Source: Pseudomonas sp. MWU13-2100
Lineage (GTDB): Bacteria; Pseudomonadota; Gammaproteobacteria; Pseudomonadales; Pseudomonadaceae
Assembly (NCBI RefSeq): GCF_023242365.1
Contig: NZ_JALLIX010000004.1
Span: 62,001-126,000, forward strand
Length of the DNA stretch: 64,000 bases
Reading direction: 5' to 3'
Shown: in pieces, positions 54,301-62,980 of the stretch
Numbering within the stretch: the stretch's first letter is position 1
Layout: each line of letters begins with the position of its first letter
Notes under the pieces: model-generated
Databases searched by the model: none
Told to the model about the DNA's origin: nothing
Seen by the model: the letters and a program-made list of their open reading frames with translations, nothing else
Position numbers and translations under genes: made by a program

Positions 54301-57300
54301 TTGGAACAGTCGCTGGTCGACCTCTGGCGGGACAATCTCAAGCGCGCGACGCTGGGCATCCACGACAACTATTTCATGCTCGGCGGCGACTCCCTGAAGG
54401 TCATTCACTTGCAGGTCAAGGCCCGTGAACAGGGGATCATGCTGACGCTGGCACAGATCTACCAGCATCCGAGCATCGCGCAGCTGGCCCAGAGCGTGGA
54501 GGCCCAAGAAGGTCTATCGACGAATCTGCCGCCCTTGCTGCGTACGGCGCCTTTTGCCCTCGTGCCGCAAGCCATCCGCCTGGCCAGCGAGGAGGTGTTC
54601 GAAGACGTGTTTGCCGCGTCGCAGTTGCAGGTCGGGATGATCTACCACGCGATGATGCACCCGGAGTCAGCGATCTATCACGACATTTTCCGCTACCGCC
54701 TGCGCCTGCGTTGGGATGCCGCAGCCTGGGAGCGGGCTTGCAACGCCTTGATCCGGCGCCACCCGGCCTTGCGCATGTCGTTCGATGTCGCTCATGCCGA
54801 TGCCCCCATGGCCCGGGTGCACAGGACGGTCGAGGCGCCTGTGCGGATCATCGACGCCGTCTCCCTGAGTACCCTTGAGCGCTCGAACGCCGTGGCCGCC
54901 CATGTGGAGGGGCGCAAGCGCTACCGCGCCGACTGGCAGCGGGCACCGCTGTACCAGCTCTGCGTCTTTGTCGCGGCGGATGAAATCGACCTGGTGTTCA
55001 GTTTTCAACATGCGCTGCTCGACGGCTGGAGCGTCGCCACCTTGATGCGTGACCTGATCACGCTGTACACCTCGGCGCAAGGCGCGGACGCACTACCGGC
55101 CTTGACCAGCACACCTGCCGACTTCGTCAGCCTGGAGCTGGAGGCTTTGGCCAACGAGGCCCATGGCCGGTTCTGGAGCGAATACCTGCACGACGCACCC
55201 GTCGCCTCCATGACCAGTTGGGTCCCTGCGCTGGCCCCTGACTCAACGCCGCACCGCTCGGCCTATCGAGAAATGCCCGTCGCGGATCTGGCCCGGCTCG
55301 AAGCCTTCTGCCGCGAACAGGACCTGCCGTTGCGCGCCGTCTTGCTGGCGGCTCACGGTTTCGCCCAAGCCATCCTGTCCAATCAGCAGGAAGTGCTGTG
55401 TGGCGTCATCAGCCATGGTCGACCTGAGTTCGAGGACGCCGCCTCGGTGCTGGGTCTGTTCCTCAACACCCTGCCCGTGCGCTTCAGCACCCTGGGCCAG
55501 AGTTGGCTTGAGCTGATCCGCGGGGTGATGAGCCAGGAGCAACAGGTGTTCCCCCACCGGCGTTACCCGTTCGCTCTGATTCACCGCGAAACCTCGGTCA
55601 GCTTGAACCTGGTGTTCAACTACGTCGATTTTTATGTACTCAACGACATGCTGGCGCAGGGTAAGGAAATCCTCACCGACTGGGAAACCACGGAAGCCAG
55701 TAACTACGACCTGCTGACCACCGTGGGTCGTCACCCGGCCAACGGTTCGCTGATGTTGAAAATGGACTACCGCCCCGCACGCGTCGCGACCCTCCAGGTC
55801 GAGGCCTATGCCGATTACCTGCTGCGCACACTGGAGTTGATGATCGCCGCCCCCCAGGCCACGCCACGCATACCGGCCTGGCGGCCAAGCCTCGAGCAAG
55901 GCACGCCGACAGCGGTCACGGCTGTCCCCCGGCGCAATCTTTCGACCCTGTTACTGGACAGCTTCACCCGCCATGGCGAACAGATCGCCGTGAGTTTCGA
56001 ACAGGCCCGGCTGTCGTACCGCCAACTGGCAAACGCCAGCGCACAACTGGTGAGTTGGCTGCACCAGCAGGGTATCGGCCAAGGCGATCGAGTCGCCATC
56101 TTGATGCCGCGCTCGCCCGACCTGATCGTCGCGCTGCTGGGTGTGGTACAGGCCGGCGCCGCTTATGTACCGATCGACCTGAGCTACCCGCAGGAGCGCA
56201 TCCGACTGATTCTCGAGGATTCGCAACCGCGCCTGGTGCTGTTCGCCGATGCCTCCGCGAACCTGGTGACGGCGCTGGCCGGCACGCTGGACCAGCGTCA
56301 CTGGGACAGCGTGGCCGCCGAGTTCAGCGACGACCTGCCGGGCAGCCATGCGCGGGTCGCCTCGATTGCCGCCGAAATTGCCGCTGACGACAACGCCTAC
56401 TTGCTCTATACCTCAGGCTCGACCGGACGCCCCAAAGGCGTGGCCATGCCGCACCAGGCATTGACCAATATGATCCTCTGGCAAAACCGCCGGCAGGCAG
56501 AAGGCTCCAGCACGGCGGCAGCGCTGAAGACGCTGCAATACTCGCCCATTTCGTTCGACGTCTCGTTTCAGGAAATTCTCTCGACCCTGACCTGCGGTGC
56601 AGAGCTGGTGATGATTGATGAGGAGCTGCGCTATGACTTCATCCGGTTACTGAGATTTATCGGCACACAGGGCATCAATCGGCTGTTCCTGCCCTACGTC
56701 GCCTTCCAGGGCCTGGCCGAAGTCGCCCTGCAACTCGGCATCCGTCCCGCCTCGCTGCGCCAGATCAATGTGGCCGGCGAGCAGCTGAAAATCACCGCCG
56801 AAATCCGCGCCTTGGTGGATGGTCTCGACGACTGCCGGGTCGAAAACCACTATGGTCCGACCGAAGCTCACGTGGTCAGCAGTCTGAGACTGGAGGGCGC
56901 CACGGCGACCTGGCCGAGCCTGCCGTCGATCGGCACGCCGATCGACGGGGTACGCCTGCATGTCCTCGACGCAACGGGCAACGCCTGCCCGGTCGGGGTC
57001 GTTGGCGACCTGTTCATCGAAGGCTGGTGCCTGGCGAACGGTTACTGGAATCAGCCCGAACTGAGCGCGGAACGATTTGTCCAGCGCCAGCTGGAGGGGG
57101 AGCCCCGGCGCTTGTACAAGACCGGGGACATCGGGTTTTACTTGCCCTCGGGCGACCTGGTCTATCAAGGCCGTAGTGACGCCCAGGTAAAAATTCGCGG
57201 CTATCGCGTCGAACTGGGCGAGATCGAAATCGCCATGCTCGGCTCGCCTCAGTTCGGTGCCGATATTCAGCAGGTAGCGGTGATCGACAAGCTTGCCGCG

Positions 57301-58644
57301 GATGGCGGGCGCTATCTGGTGGGCTTCGTCCAGGTCATCGAAGGTCGCCAGCTGGACCTGGAGCGACTCAAGGCCGAAATGCGCCTGACGCTGCCCGATT
57401 ACATGCTGCCCAACACCCTGGTCGGCATCGCACAGATACCGCTGGGCCCCACCGGCAAGATCGATCGCCAGCGCCTGCAAAAGGTCGACGTTGAACATAC
57501 TTTGCTGCGTCCGTTTACCGGCCCCAGAAATGCCTGTGAAGACTTGCTGCAGGCCTATTGGCAAGAAACCCTGGAGCTGGAGGACATCAGCATCCATGAC
57601 AACTTCTTCGAGCTGGGGGGCAACTCGCTCAAGGCGGTCCGGCTGATTGCCATGCTGGCCAGGCATCAGGACTTCGAGCCGTCATTGTCCGACTTCATCC
57701 AGGCCCCGACGATTGCCGAATTCGCCAAAGTCTTGCAGCCGAGCGAAACGGACCTCCCGGAAACCGGCACGCTGGTGGACTTCAAAAATGCCACGCGGGC
57801 ACCGACGCTGTTCCTGGTGCACCCCATCGGCGGTCACGTGCTGTGTTATGCCGCGTTGGCGCAAGTTCTCAAGAACCAGGTCCACCTCTATGCACTGCAA
57901 GCGCCGGGCACCTGGGATAGCCGCGAACCCTTGCCATCGGTACAGGCCCAGGCGGTGCACTACGCCGATGCCATTGAACAGGTCGCACCACAAGGTCCGC
58001 TGAACATCGGCGGCTGGTCCTATGGCGGCGTCGTGGCGTATGAGCTGGCGAGTGAGTTGAAACGCCGTGGGCGGCGTCTGCATAACGTGTTTTTGCTGGA
58101 CACCATCGTGCGGGTCAACCAGGGCGAGGTGCAAATAGAACGCAGCGAGTTCATGAACTGGTTCATGTGGGAATTGCTCAGCGGCGATGGCCAGGAAGAG
58201 TACGACTACCACGCCCTGGACTTCTCTGCGATGGGCGACGCACAAGCCTTCGAGGCGATCAAGCAGCACGGAGTCAGCCAGGGCATCTTCAACGCGAGCA
58301 TCACCGTGGTGACCCTGGATCAACTGTACCGGGTTTTTCACGCCAACTGGCAATCGCTACTGGATTATCGATTCCCGCCAGAGGACTTGCCGCTCACGCT
58401 GTTCGCCGCGGACGTCGAGTTACCCGATGTGCTGCAAGCCCCCCACGAACTGGTGGGGACCGCCTTTCGCGATCCCTACCGTGGCTGGCGCTCGATTGCG
58501 CCACAGGTCGAACGAATCGCCGTGGAGGGCGACCATTTGACCATGATGCGCCAGCCGAATATCGAACGGGTGGGTGCCTTCATCCAGTCACGCATTGACG
58601 CGGCGCTGGCCGGAACCACTCAAGCCATGGCGGAATCCGCGTAG
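51322..58644 (+). CDS. NRPS: C-A(Ser)-T-C-A(Pro)-T-TE, brabantamide/pyrrolizidine type
   Basis: About 2440 residues from the ATG at 51322 (AAGGA upstream; a GTG at 51259 is less likely). C1 (HHLIVDG near 153) probably accepts a fatty acyl group. A1 (480-975) reads D-V-W-H-L-S-L-I-D, a canonical Ser code. T1 LGGDS near 1020. C2 has QHALLDG (near 1229): second His kept, first replaced by Gln. A2 (1547-2050) reads D-V-Q-F-N-A-H-V-V, one position from known Pro codes. T2 LGGNS near 2099. TE with GWSYGG near 2231 and GDH near the end. Acyl-Ser-Pro lines of this layout make pyrrolizidine or cyclocarbamate cores. Confidence 0.95.
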   Translation: MHNNPMTQVTPSSTGEPALYPLTAPQLDIWLDQTLHGETPLYNIGGYARINGVVDAARLQQAIDQVVRDHDALRIQLEPGSPDHPLPRQRFLVSVSVPLALLDVSGQDDPEAAALALMQENLQTPFSFDGGLLLRMVLLKVGEGLYYLFVNCHHLIVDGWAFAMLGRAVSQAYTVLQNQGESAACAPTYRAYIERQKTDRDSPSFQRQRQYWLDKYRSLPEPLLTPRHESRFGQRLAPSQNHAWRLPRALYNRLGELAKASSQATVFHVMLGALYSYFTRVAQRDELVIGLPVLNRANAAHKATLGLFVGMSPARLSLGTDLGFSELVSKIALTLKQDYRYQRFPLSELNRELGLQNLGRGQLFDLVLSYELDADTWYGAAPAQPVKLSNGYEQRPLALHVREAAPDADVWMHFIYSEVYFDAAQIEALQQRFMNILHGVVADFDVPVKALDLMPAPERRQILEEWNRTDVDYPKEPLLHQLIETQVAARPEAIAVRFEEQTLSYGELNRQANQLAHSLIEAGIRPDARVALCVERSLEMVVALLGILKAGAAYVPMDPGYPAERLRHMLSDSAPSTLITTRALLTGLPAVTVPVLCLDTDHARLARQPQHNPDATALGLTPQHLAYVIYTSGSTGLPKGVMNQHDGVVNRLLWARDAYGVDEHSRILQKTPFSFDVSVWEFFLPLLSGAQLVVAAPGGHQDPGYLMDIMVSSGITLLHFVPSMLQLFLDQVEPHRLPELKQVLCSGEALPYALQERFFEHLPKVRLHNLYGPTEAAIDVTSWHCRPGAHPGIVPIGKPIANTQLHILDANLQLLPPGIAGELHIGGIGVARGYLNRPELTAERFIRDPFQVAPQARLYKTGDLGRWLPDGSIEYLGRNDFQVKIRGLRIELGEIEARLVACAGVKDAVVIARQASADDTCLCAYLVGEPGWLLSPQVLQEALRQQVPDYMVPRHLIQLEQLPLNVNGKLDRKALPEPEADLGSRDATAPRTALEQSLVDLWRDNLKRATLGIHDNYFMLGGDSLKVIHLQVKAREQGIMLTLAQIYQHPSIAQLAQSVEAQEGLSTNLPPLLRTAPFALVPQAIRLASEEVFEDVFAASQLQVGMIYHAMMHPESAIYHDIFRYRLRLRWDAAAWERACNALIRRHPALRMSFDVAHADAPMARVHRTVEAPVRIIDAVSLSTLERSNAVAAHVEGRKRYRADWQRAPLYQLCVFVAADEIDLVFSFQHALLDGWSVATLMRDLITLYTSAQGADALPALTSTPADFVSLELEALANEAHGRFWSEYLHDAPVASMTSWVPALAPDSTPHRSAYREMPVADLARLEAFCREQDLPLRAVLLAAHGFAQAILSNQQEVLCGVISHGRPEFEDAASVLGLFLNTLPVRFSTLGQSWLELIRGVMSQEQQVFPHRRYPFALIHRETSVSLNLVFNYVDFYVLNDMLAQGKEILTDWETTEASNYDLLTTVGRHPANGSLMLKMDYRPARVATLQVEAYADYLLRTLELMIAAPQATPRIPAWRPSLEQGTPTAVTAVPRRNLSTLLLDSFTRHGEQIAVSFEQARLSYRQLANASAQLVSWLHQQGIGQGDRVAILMPRSPDLIVALLGVVQAGAAYVPIDLSYPQERIRLILEDSQPRLVLFADASANLVTALAGTLDQRHWDSVAAEFSDDLPGSHARVASIAAEIAADDNAYLLYTSGSTGRPKGVAMPHQALTNMILWQNRRQAEGSSTAAALKTLQYSPISFDVSFQEILSTLTCGAELVMIDEELRYDFIRLLRFIGTQGINRLFLPYVAFQGLAEVALQLGIRPASLRQINVAGEQLKITAEIRALVDGLDDCRVENHYGPTEAHVVSSLRLEGATATWPSLPSIGTPIDGVRLHVLDATGNACPVGVVGDLFIEGWCLANGYWNQPELSAERFVQRQLEGEPRRLYKTGDIGFYLPSGDLVYQGRSDAQVKIRGYRVELGEIEIAMLGSPQFGADIQQVAVIDKLAADGGRYLVGFVQVIEGRQLDLERLKAEMRLTLPDYMLPNTLVGIAQIPLGPTGKIDRQRLQKVDVEHTLLRPFTGPRNACEDLLQAYWQETLELEDISIHDNFFELGGNSLKAVRLIAMLARHQDFEPSLSDFIQAPTIAEFAKVLQPSETDLPETGTLVDFKNATRAPTLFLVHPIGGHVLCYAALAQVLKNQVHLYALQAPGTWDSREPLPSVQAQAVHYADAIEQVAPQGPLNIGGWSYGGVVAYELASELKRRGRRLHNVFLLDTIVRVNQGEVQIERSEFMNWFMWELLSGDGQEEYDYHALDFSAMGDAQAFEAIKQHGVSQGIFNASITVVTLDQLYRVFHANWQSLLDYRFPPEDLPLTLFAADVELPDVLQAPHELVGTAFRDPYRGWRSIAPQVERIAVEGDHLTMMRQPNIERVGAFIQSRIDAALAGTTQAMAESA

Positions 58645-58736
58645 CCGTCACGGGCGCTCGCAGTGACGCAACGGGATTAACGACCCCGCTTGACTCAACG
58701 CCCGGTCGTTCCGGGCCCGATTAAAGGTGAAACAGC

Positions 58737-59897
58737 ATGACAGAACCCAGGAAAGCCATAGTCGCGGGGGCCGGTATCGGCGGACTGACCGCGGCCATCG
58801 CGCTGCAGCGGGCCGGCTGGCAGGTCAAGGTCTTCGAAGCGGCCCCGACGCTACGGACCAGTGGCAGCGGCTTGTCGGTCATGGCCAATGCCATGGCGGC
58901 GCTGCATTCGATCGATGCCCATGTCCCGGTGGAACAAGCCGGCCAGGTGATCCAGCAGTTCTTTTTCAAGAAACACAATGGCGACCCCATCACCAGCATG
59001 CCCATCCACGCGATCGGCGAGCAATTGGGGCATCCCAATATCAATATCCAACGCCCGTTGCTGCTGCGGGCCCTGGCCCGGCAGCTTACACCGGACACCC
59101 TGACCACGGGGTTGCGCTGCGTCGGTTATGCCCATCGCCCGGATGGGGTCGAGGTGTCGTTCGAAGACGGCAGCACGCACCAGGCAGACCTGCTGATTGG
59201 CGCCGACGGCCTGAACTCGGTGATCCGCCAACAGATGCTCGGCGAAACCCCCACCCGTCCCTCCGGCTATATCGCCTGGCTGGCGCTGACGCCACTCAGC
59301 CACCCGGTCATGACCGAGGGCTATGTCGCGCATTACTGGGGACGCGGCAAGCGCTTCGGGCTCTGCGACGTCGGGGATGGCCAGGCGTACTGGTGGGGAA
59401 CCTGCAACCATGATAACGCCGCACAGGCCGCCTTGAGCATCAGCAAGCAAGAGGTGCTCGGTGCCTACGCCGGCTGGGCACCGGAAGTCATTGCAGCCAT
59501 CGAGGCCACCCCCGAGAGTGCGATCCTGAAAATGCATGCCCGGGATCGTGAGCCGGTGGAGCAGTTCTGCGAAGGCCATGTGGTGCTGTTGGGCGATGCG
59601 GCCCATCCCATGCTGCCGAGCCTGGGCCAGGGCGCCGCGCAGGCGATTGAAGACGCCGTGGTGCTGGCCGAGCACCTGGCACGAATACCGGACCTGCGCA
59701 GCGCGCTGGCGCAGTACCAGGCGCGGCGGCACCCGCGGGTCAACGGGATCGTCAATGCCGCACGCTTCATGAGCGGCATCGAACAGGCCGAGTCGAGGCT
59801 CCTCTGCTGGTTGCGCGAGTGGTATTTCCGCCTGACCCCACAGAGCAGTTTTCGCAAGAAGAACGTCGACATCTTGTCGTTCAAACCCATCGCCTGA
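58737..59897 (+). CDS. FAD-dependent monooxygenase, class A; probable Baeyer-Villiger-type ring oxygenase
   Basis: 386 residues. Three flavoprotein motifs: GAGIGGLTAAIALQRAGW with Glu (FEA) for FAD, LLIGADGLNSVIRQQM (DG motif near 158) and VVLLGDAAHPMLPSLGQGAA (GD motif near 284). Class A hydroxylases of this kind accompany the Ser-Pro NRPS in brabantamide and in the pyrrolizidine pathways (pyrrolizixenamide, legonmycin), where they catalyse ring expansion or hydroxylation of the bicycle. It is 92 bases downstream of the NRPS. A brabantamide-like role (pyrrolizidinone to cyclic carbamate) is the best hypothesis. Confidence 0.88.
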   Translation: MTEPRKAIVAGAGIGGLTAAIALQRAGWQVKVFEAAPTLRTSGSGLSVMANAMAALHSIDAHVPVEQAGQVIQQFFFKKHNGDPITSMPIHAIGEQLGHPNINIQRPLLLRALARQLTPDTLTTGLRCVGYAHRPDGVEVSFEDGSTHQADLLIGADGLNSVIRQQMLGETPTRPSGYIAWLALTPLSHPVMTEGYVAHYWGRGKRFGLCDVGDGQAYWWGTCNHDNAAQAALSISKQEVLGAYAGWAPEVIAAIEATPESAILKMHARDREPVEQFCEGHVVLLGDAAHPMLPSLGQGAAQAIEDAVVLAEHLARIPDLRSALAQYQARRHPRVNGIVNAARFMSGIEQAESRLLCWLREWYFRLTPQSSFRKKNVDILSFKPIA

Positions 59898-59950
59898 ACC
59901 GGCGGTGATCCAGCGGCCTCACCAGGCGAACCTGCGTGCCTGATCGGCGA

Positions 59951-60499
59951 TCAAAAGTTCGCCGGCGTGTTGGCGCTGATGATTTCGGCTTCATCCTGGC
60001 CGATGTTGCGAAAGCTATGGGGCAGCGTCGTCGGGAAGTAATAGCCGTCCCCGGCCGTCAGCACGCTGATCTGGCCGTCCACCGTCAACTCGATGGTGCC
60101 GCGGGTGACCAGCCCGCACTCTTCACCGACGGCATGCACGATCGGTTCTGCACCAGAACCTGCCCCGGGAGCGTACTGCTCGCGCAACATCCGCATTTGC
60201 CGGCCCGCCACTGGAGCGCCTACCAGCAGCAGTCGGAGTCCGTCACGGCCCAAATCCGGTTGTTCATTGGCACGGAAAATATAGCGCTGCTCCTCCACCG
60301 GCTGATCGAAAGAGAAGAAGTCCGCCAAGGTCATGGGAAACCCTTCGAGAAGCTTTTTCAACGAACTGACGGAGGGACTGACGCGATTTAATTCGATCAG
60401 CGAAATCGTTCCGTTGGCCAGGCCGCTGCGCCTGGCCAGCTCCCGCTGGGATATCTTGTAACTTTCTCGCACTAGCTTGAGTCGTGAACCCGTATCCAT
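59951..60499 (-). CDS. XRE-family regulator with C-terminal cupin (PuuR-like)
   Basis: 182 residues. An N-terminal helix-turn-helix (LKLVRESYKISQRELARRSG and NGTISLIELNRVSPSVSSLK) is followed by a double-stranded beta-helix domain (GEECGLVTRGTIELTVDGQI then GDGYYFPTTLPHSFRN). This architecture is that of PuuR and related regulators of polyamine or amino-acid metabolism. It is convergent with the monooxygenase gene, only 53 bases away, so it marks the likely right border of the biosynthetic region. Whether it regulates the cluster is unknown. Confidence 0.85.
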   Translation of the reverse strand: MDTGSRLKLVRESYKISQRELARRSGLANGTISLIELNRVSPSVSSLKKLLEGFPMTLADFFSFDQPVEEQRYIFRANEQPDLGRDGLRLLLVGAPVAGRQMRMLREQYAPGAGSGAEPIVHAVGEECGLVTRGTIELTVDGQISVLTAGDGYYFPTTLPHSFRNIGQDEAEIISANTPANF

Positions 60500-60833
60500 G
60501 ACAGCCCTATCTAGAACCTGAGGATGGCGAGGGATGGCCTGCAGGTGCCGTACGAAAATATTTCCGTGCCCCCGAAAATTTGTCGCCTGATTAGATCATG
60601 TTTGCAGGCACAGAACCTAGCCAAGCGAGTGCGGTTATCGAAACCCACGAGCAAAAGCGCCACTCGATTGAATGACGCTGCGCCCGGCGCAATGCGAGCC
60701 GCACCAGGCTGACCCGATCGCCAGCCCGTGCCAGGTTGACCATTGCGTTCTGATTGAGGACGGCACTGGGCCCCGCCCCTCACGGCTCGACGAACGACAT
60801 GCAGGACGGTACCGCCAGATGTTTTCGTTTGAA
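60500..60833. other. Intergenic stretch without recognisable gene
   Basis: 334 bases between the XRE-family gene and the HD-GYP gene, both on the minus strand. Short open frames on both strands have no family features. The XRE promoter is presumably in the left part. Nothing else is recognised. Confidence 0.4.
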
Positions 60834-61964
60834 TTATTGGGAGATGCTGTCTTCCAGCCACAACAAGTCGGTATCTTTGAACCCATAGCGTTGGGCAGGC
60901 ACACGCGCGCAGATCCGGTCTTTCTGCAACGGATCACTCAGGTCCACGAGTTTTGGCGTTATATGGACATTCAAGACCGGTATATAGAACAGCTTCACCT
61001 TGGGCGTCAAAAGCGATTGACTGTGCTGCTCGACAACGACGCCAATGCCGCCACTCTTCAGTTGAACAAGCGACCCCACAGGATAGATACCCACGCACTT
61101 CAAGAAAGCTCGAAATACTTCATCATCAAAGTGCCCCTCCCAGGATGACATTTTCTGGATCGCGACGGCCGGATCCCATCCCTCGTTATAGGAGCGATCG
61201 GAAGTGATTGCATCATAGACGTCGCAAACCGCGGCCATCCGGGAAAAGAGACTGATCTGTTCGCCTGCCAGTTGATGCGGGTAGCCCTTGCCATCGACCC
61301 TTTCGTGATGGTGCAGGCATACATCCACGACCATTTCGCACACCTGCGACGTGGCCAACAGCTTTTTTTCTCCTTCCAGAGGATGGGTACGAACCAACTG
61401 CAGTTCCTCGTCGGTCAATCGCCCCGGTTTGTTGAGGATGGATCCAGGGATGGCCATTTTTCCAATATCGTGCAACAGGCCGGCGAGTCCCACCCTGCGT
61501 ATCAATGCTTCAGGCAGGCCCAGTTGATTACCCAAGGCAATCATGAGGGCGCAGACGGCGACCGAATGCATATAGGTGTAATCGTCGAGACTTTTCAGCC
61601 GAGCCAGGCTGATAAACGCGTCAGGATGACGTGAAATCGAACTGGCAATGTCATCGACAAGTGCGCTGATGTTTTCCAGTTCCAGGGCACGGCCCATGCG
61701 CGCGTGTTTGAACATCTCGACCACGGCGCCGTGGGATGTTGCACAGAGTTTCCGGGCGGCAACCAACTCATCACTCATCGCTATTCGCGGGATATGCTGG
61801 GAACAGGAAGAGCCCTGGGGAGGGACCGGGAGTGATTCTGACGTTTCGCTGGAGCAACCCAATGCGCAACGAACATCCGGCTCAAGGTGAGTGGGGCGAT
61901 CTCGCCAGAAAGGCCTTGCCTCGCTGTCGGGAGCCACCTGATAGAACTCATGACATTTCAACAT
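60834..61964 (-). CDS. HD-GYP cyclic-di-GMP phosphodiesterase
   Basis: About 376 residues from the ATG at 61964; an upstream frame extends to 62153. The domain carries HSVAVCALMIALGNQLGLPE, LLHDIGKMAIPGSILNKPGR, and HHHERVDGKGYP, i.e. the HD pair and the GYP signature with metal-binding histidines, all intact. An N-terminal region of about 130 residues has no recognised domain (TSHGAVVEMFKHARMGRALE). It should hydrolyse cyclic-di-GMP to GMP or pGpG. Sequence repeats lie upstream at 62160-62209. Confidence 0.9.
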   Translation of the reverse strand: MLKCHEFYQVAPDSEARPFWRDRPTHLEPDVRCALGCSSETSESLPVPPQGSSCSQHIPRIAMSDELVAARKLCATSHGAVVEMFKHARMGRALELENISALVDDIASSISRHPDAFISLARLKSLDDYTYMHSVAVCALMIALGNQLGLPEALIRRVGLAGLLHDIGKMAIPGSILNKPGRLTDEELQLVRTHPLEGEKKLLATSQVCEMVVDVCLHHHERVDGKGYPHQLAGEQISLFSRMAAVCDVYDAITSDRSYNEGWDPAVAIQKMSSWEGHFDDEVFRAFLKCVGIYPVGSLVQLKSGGIGVVVEQHSQSLLTPKVKLFYIPVLNVHITPKLVDLSDPLQKDRICARVPAQRYGFKDTDLLWLEDSISQ

Positions 61965-62159
61965 GACCTGCCCCCGTCGATTTTTTATTCTATGGCACTT
62001 CTTGTAGAGCCGCCTTGGCAGCAGTGTCAAAGCCGGGGGTGGGTAATGCCTGTTGGCCCACCACCGCTCTTTCGGTCGAGGTACATCCGGGTCGGCTTGC
62101 GACGGTTCGACTGCTTGGAAGGGATACTGGCTTAACAGTGGCACCGCCACCATCGGTGA

Positions 62160-62209
62160 ATCCCTATTCTGGGGTAGGGATACCGGAAACGGGGTAGGAG
62201 GATCCCTAC
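62160..62209. repeat. Inverted repeats upstream of the HD-GYP gene
   Basis: ATCCCTA (62160-62166) and TAGGGAT (62175-62181) form a perfect inverted repeat, and GTAGG (62194-62198) pairs with CCTAC (62205-62209) just beyond. The same TAGGGAT/ATCCCTA word thus occurs three times within 50 bases, between the 3' end of gpmA and the HD-GYP gene. It may be an operator or a transcript hairpin. Confidence 0.45.
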
Positions 62210-62228
62210 ATCACTATGGAAGTCAGGC

Positions 62229-62924
62229 TTATTCGTCAGCCTGGGAGACAATCCGCTTATCGATAAGCCGTAAATCATCATCGAAGGTATACAGGTGGGG
62301 AACACCGGTCGCCAACTCGTAGTCGATGATCTGCTCCGGCGTCATTTGCTCGATGTGCATGATGATGGAGCGCAGGGAATTTCCGTGAGCGGCAATCAAC
62401 ACGCTCTCACCATGGCGAAGATGCGGAACAATTCGTGCCTGATAATAAGGCAGGGTTCTGGCCGCGGTCATTTGCAGGCTCTCGCCATTGGGCGGTGGAA
62501 TATCGTAACTGCGGCGCCACAGATGCACCTGCTCGGCGCCGTAATGCTGGCTGGCCCAGTCTTTTTGCAGGCCTTGCAGATCGCCGTAGTAACGCTCGTT
62601 GAGCTTTTCCGAGACGTGGATTTTCAGTTCGTTCGCATCGCCGTCGGTCGGCAGGAAATGTTCATACCATTCACTGCTCTGTTCATGTACCCGCACATAC
62701 TGCGCGCAACGGTGATTCTGCCTGAGGATCTCGTACAGGCTGTCCTGTGCCCGCAACAGGGTGGAGGTAAAGGCCACATCAAAATGTTCGTTCCTCAGCA
62801 ACGCCCCCGCCTGTTGCGCCTCGATCACGCCCTGCTGGCTGAGCGAAACATCCACCCACCCGGTAAACCGATCCTGCAGGTTCCAGATCGACTGGCCATG
62901 CCTGACCAGGAACAACCGGCTCAC
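62229..62924 (-). CDS. gpmA: 2,3-bisphosphoglycerate-dependent phosphoglycerate mutase
   Basis: 231 residues. The phosphohistidine loop LVRHGQSIWNLQDRFTGW is at the N-terminus; LNERYYGDLQGLQK, RRSYDIPPPNGES and LIAAHGNSLRSIIMHIE (second His) complete the active site. It interconverts 3- and 2-phosphoglycerate. It lies 56 bases downstream of the ppsA end on the same strand, so the two may form an operon for gluconeogenic flux. Many pseudomonads rely on the cofactor-independent GpmI, so a gpmA-type gene here may be an accessory copy. Confidence 0.92.
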   Translation of the reverse strand: MSRLFLVRHGQSIWNLQDRFTGWVDVSLSQQGVIEAQQAGALLRNEHFDVAFTSTLLRAQDSLYEILRQNHRCAQYVRVHEQSSEWYEHFLPTDGDANELKIHVSEKLNERYYGDLQGLQKDWASQHYGAEQVHLWRRSYDIPPPNGESLQMTAARTLPYYQARIVPHLRHGESVLIAAHGNSLRSIIMHIEQMTPEQIIDYELATGVPHLYTFDDDLRLIDKRIVSQADE

Positions 62925-62980
62925 GATGCTTGCCTCTGCGGTTCAACCTGCGGGTTCATGATGTATTCCCCCAAATGGCG

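Noticed and set aside
60511..60861. 116-residue minus-strand ORF, with overlapping alternatives, before the HD-GYP 3' end
   Set aside because: No recognisable motif, several overlapping frames equally open, and overlap with the HD-GYP gene.
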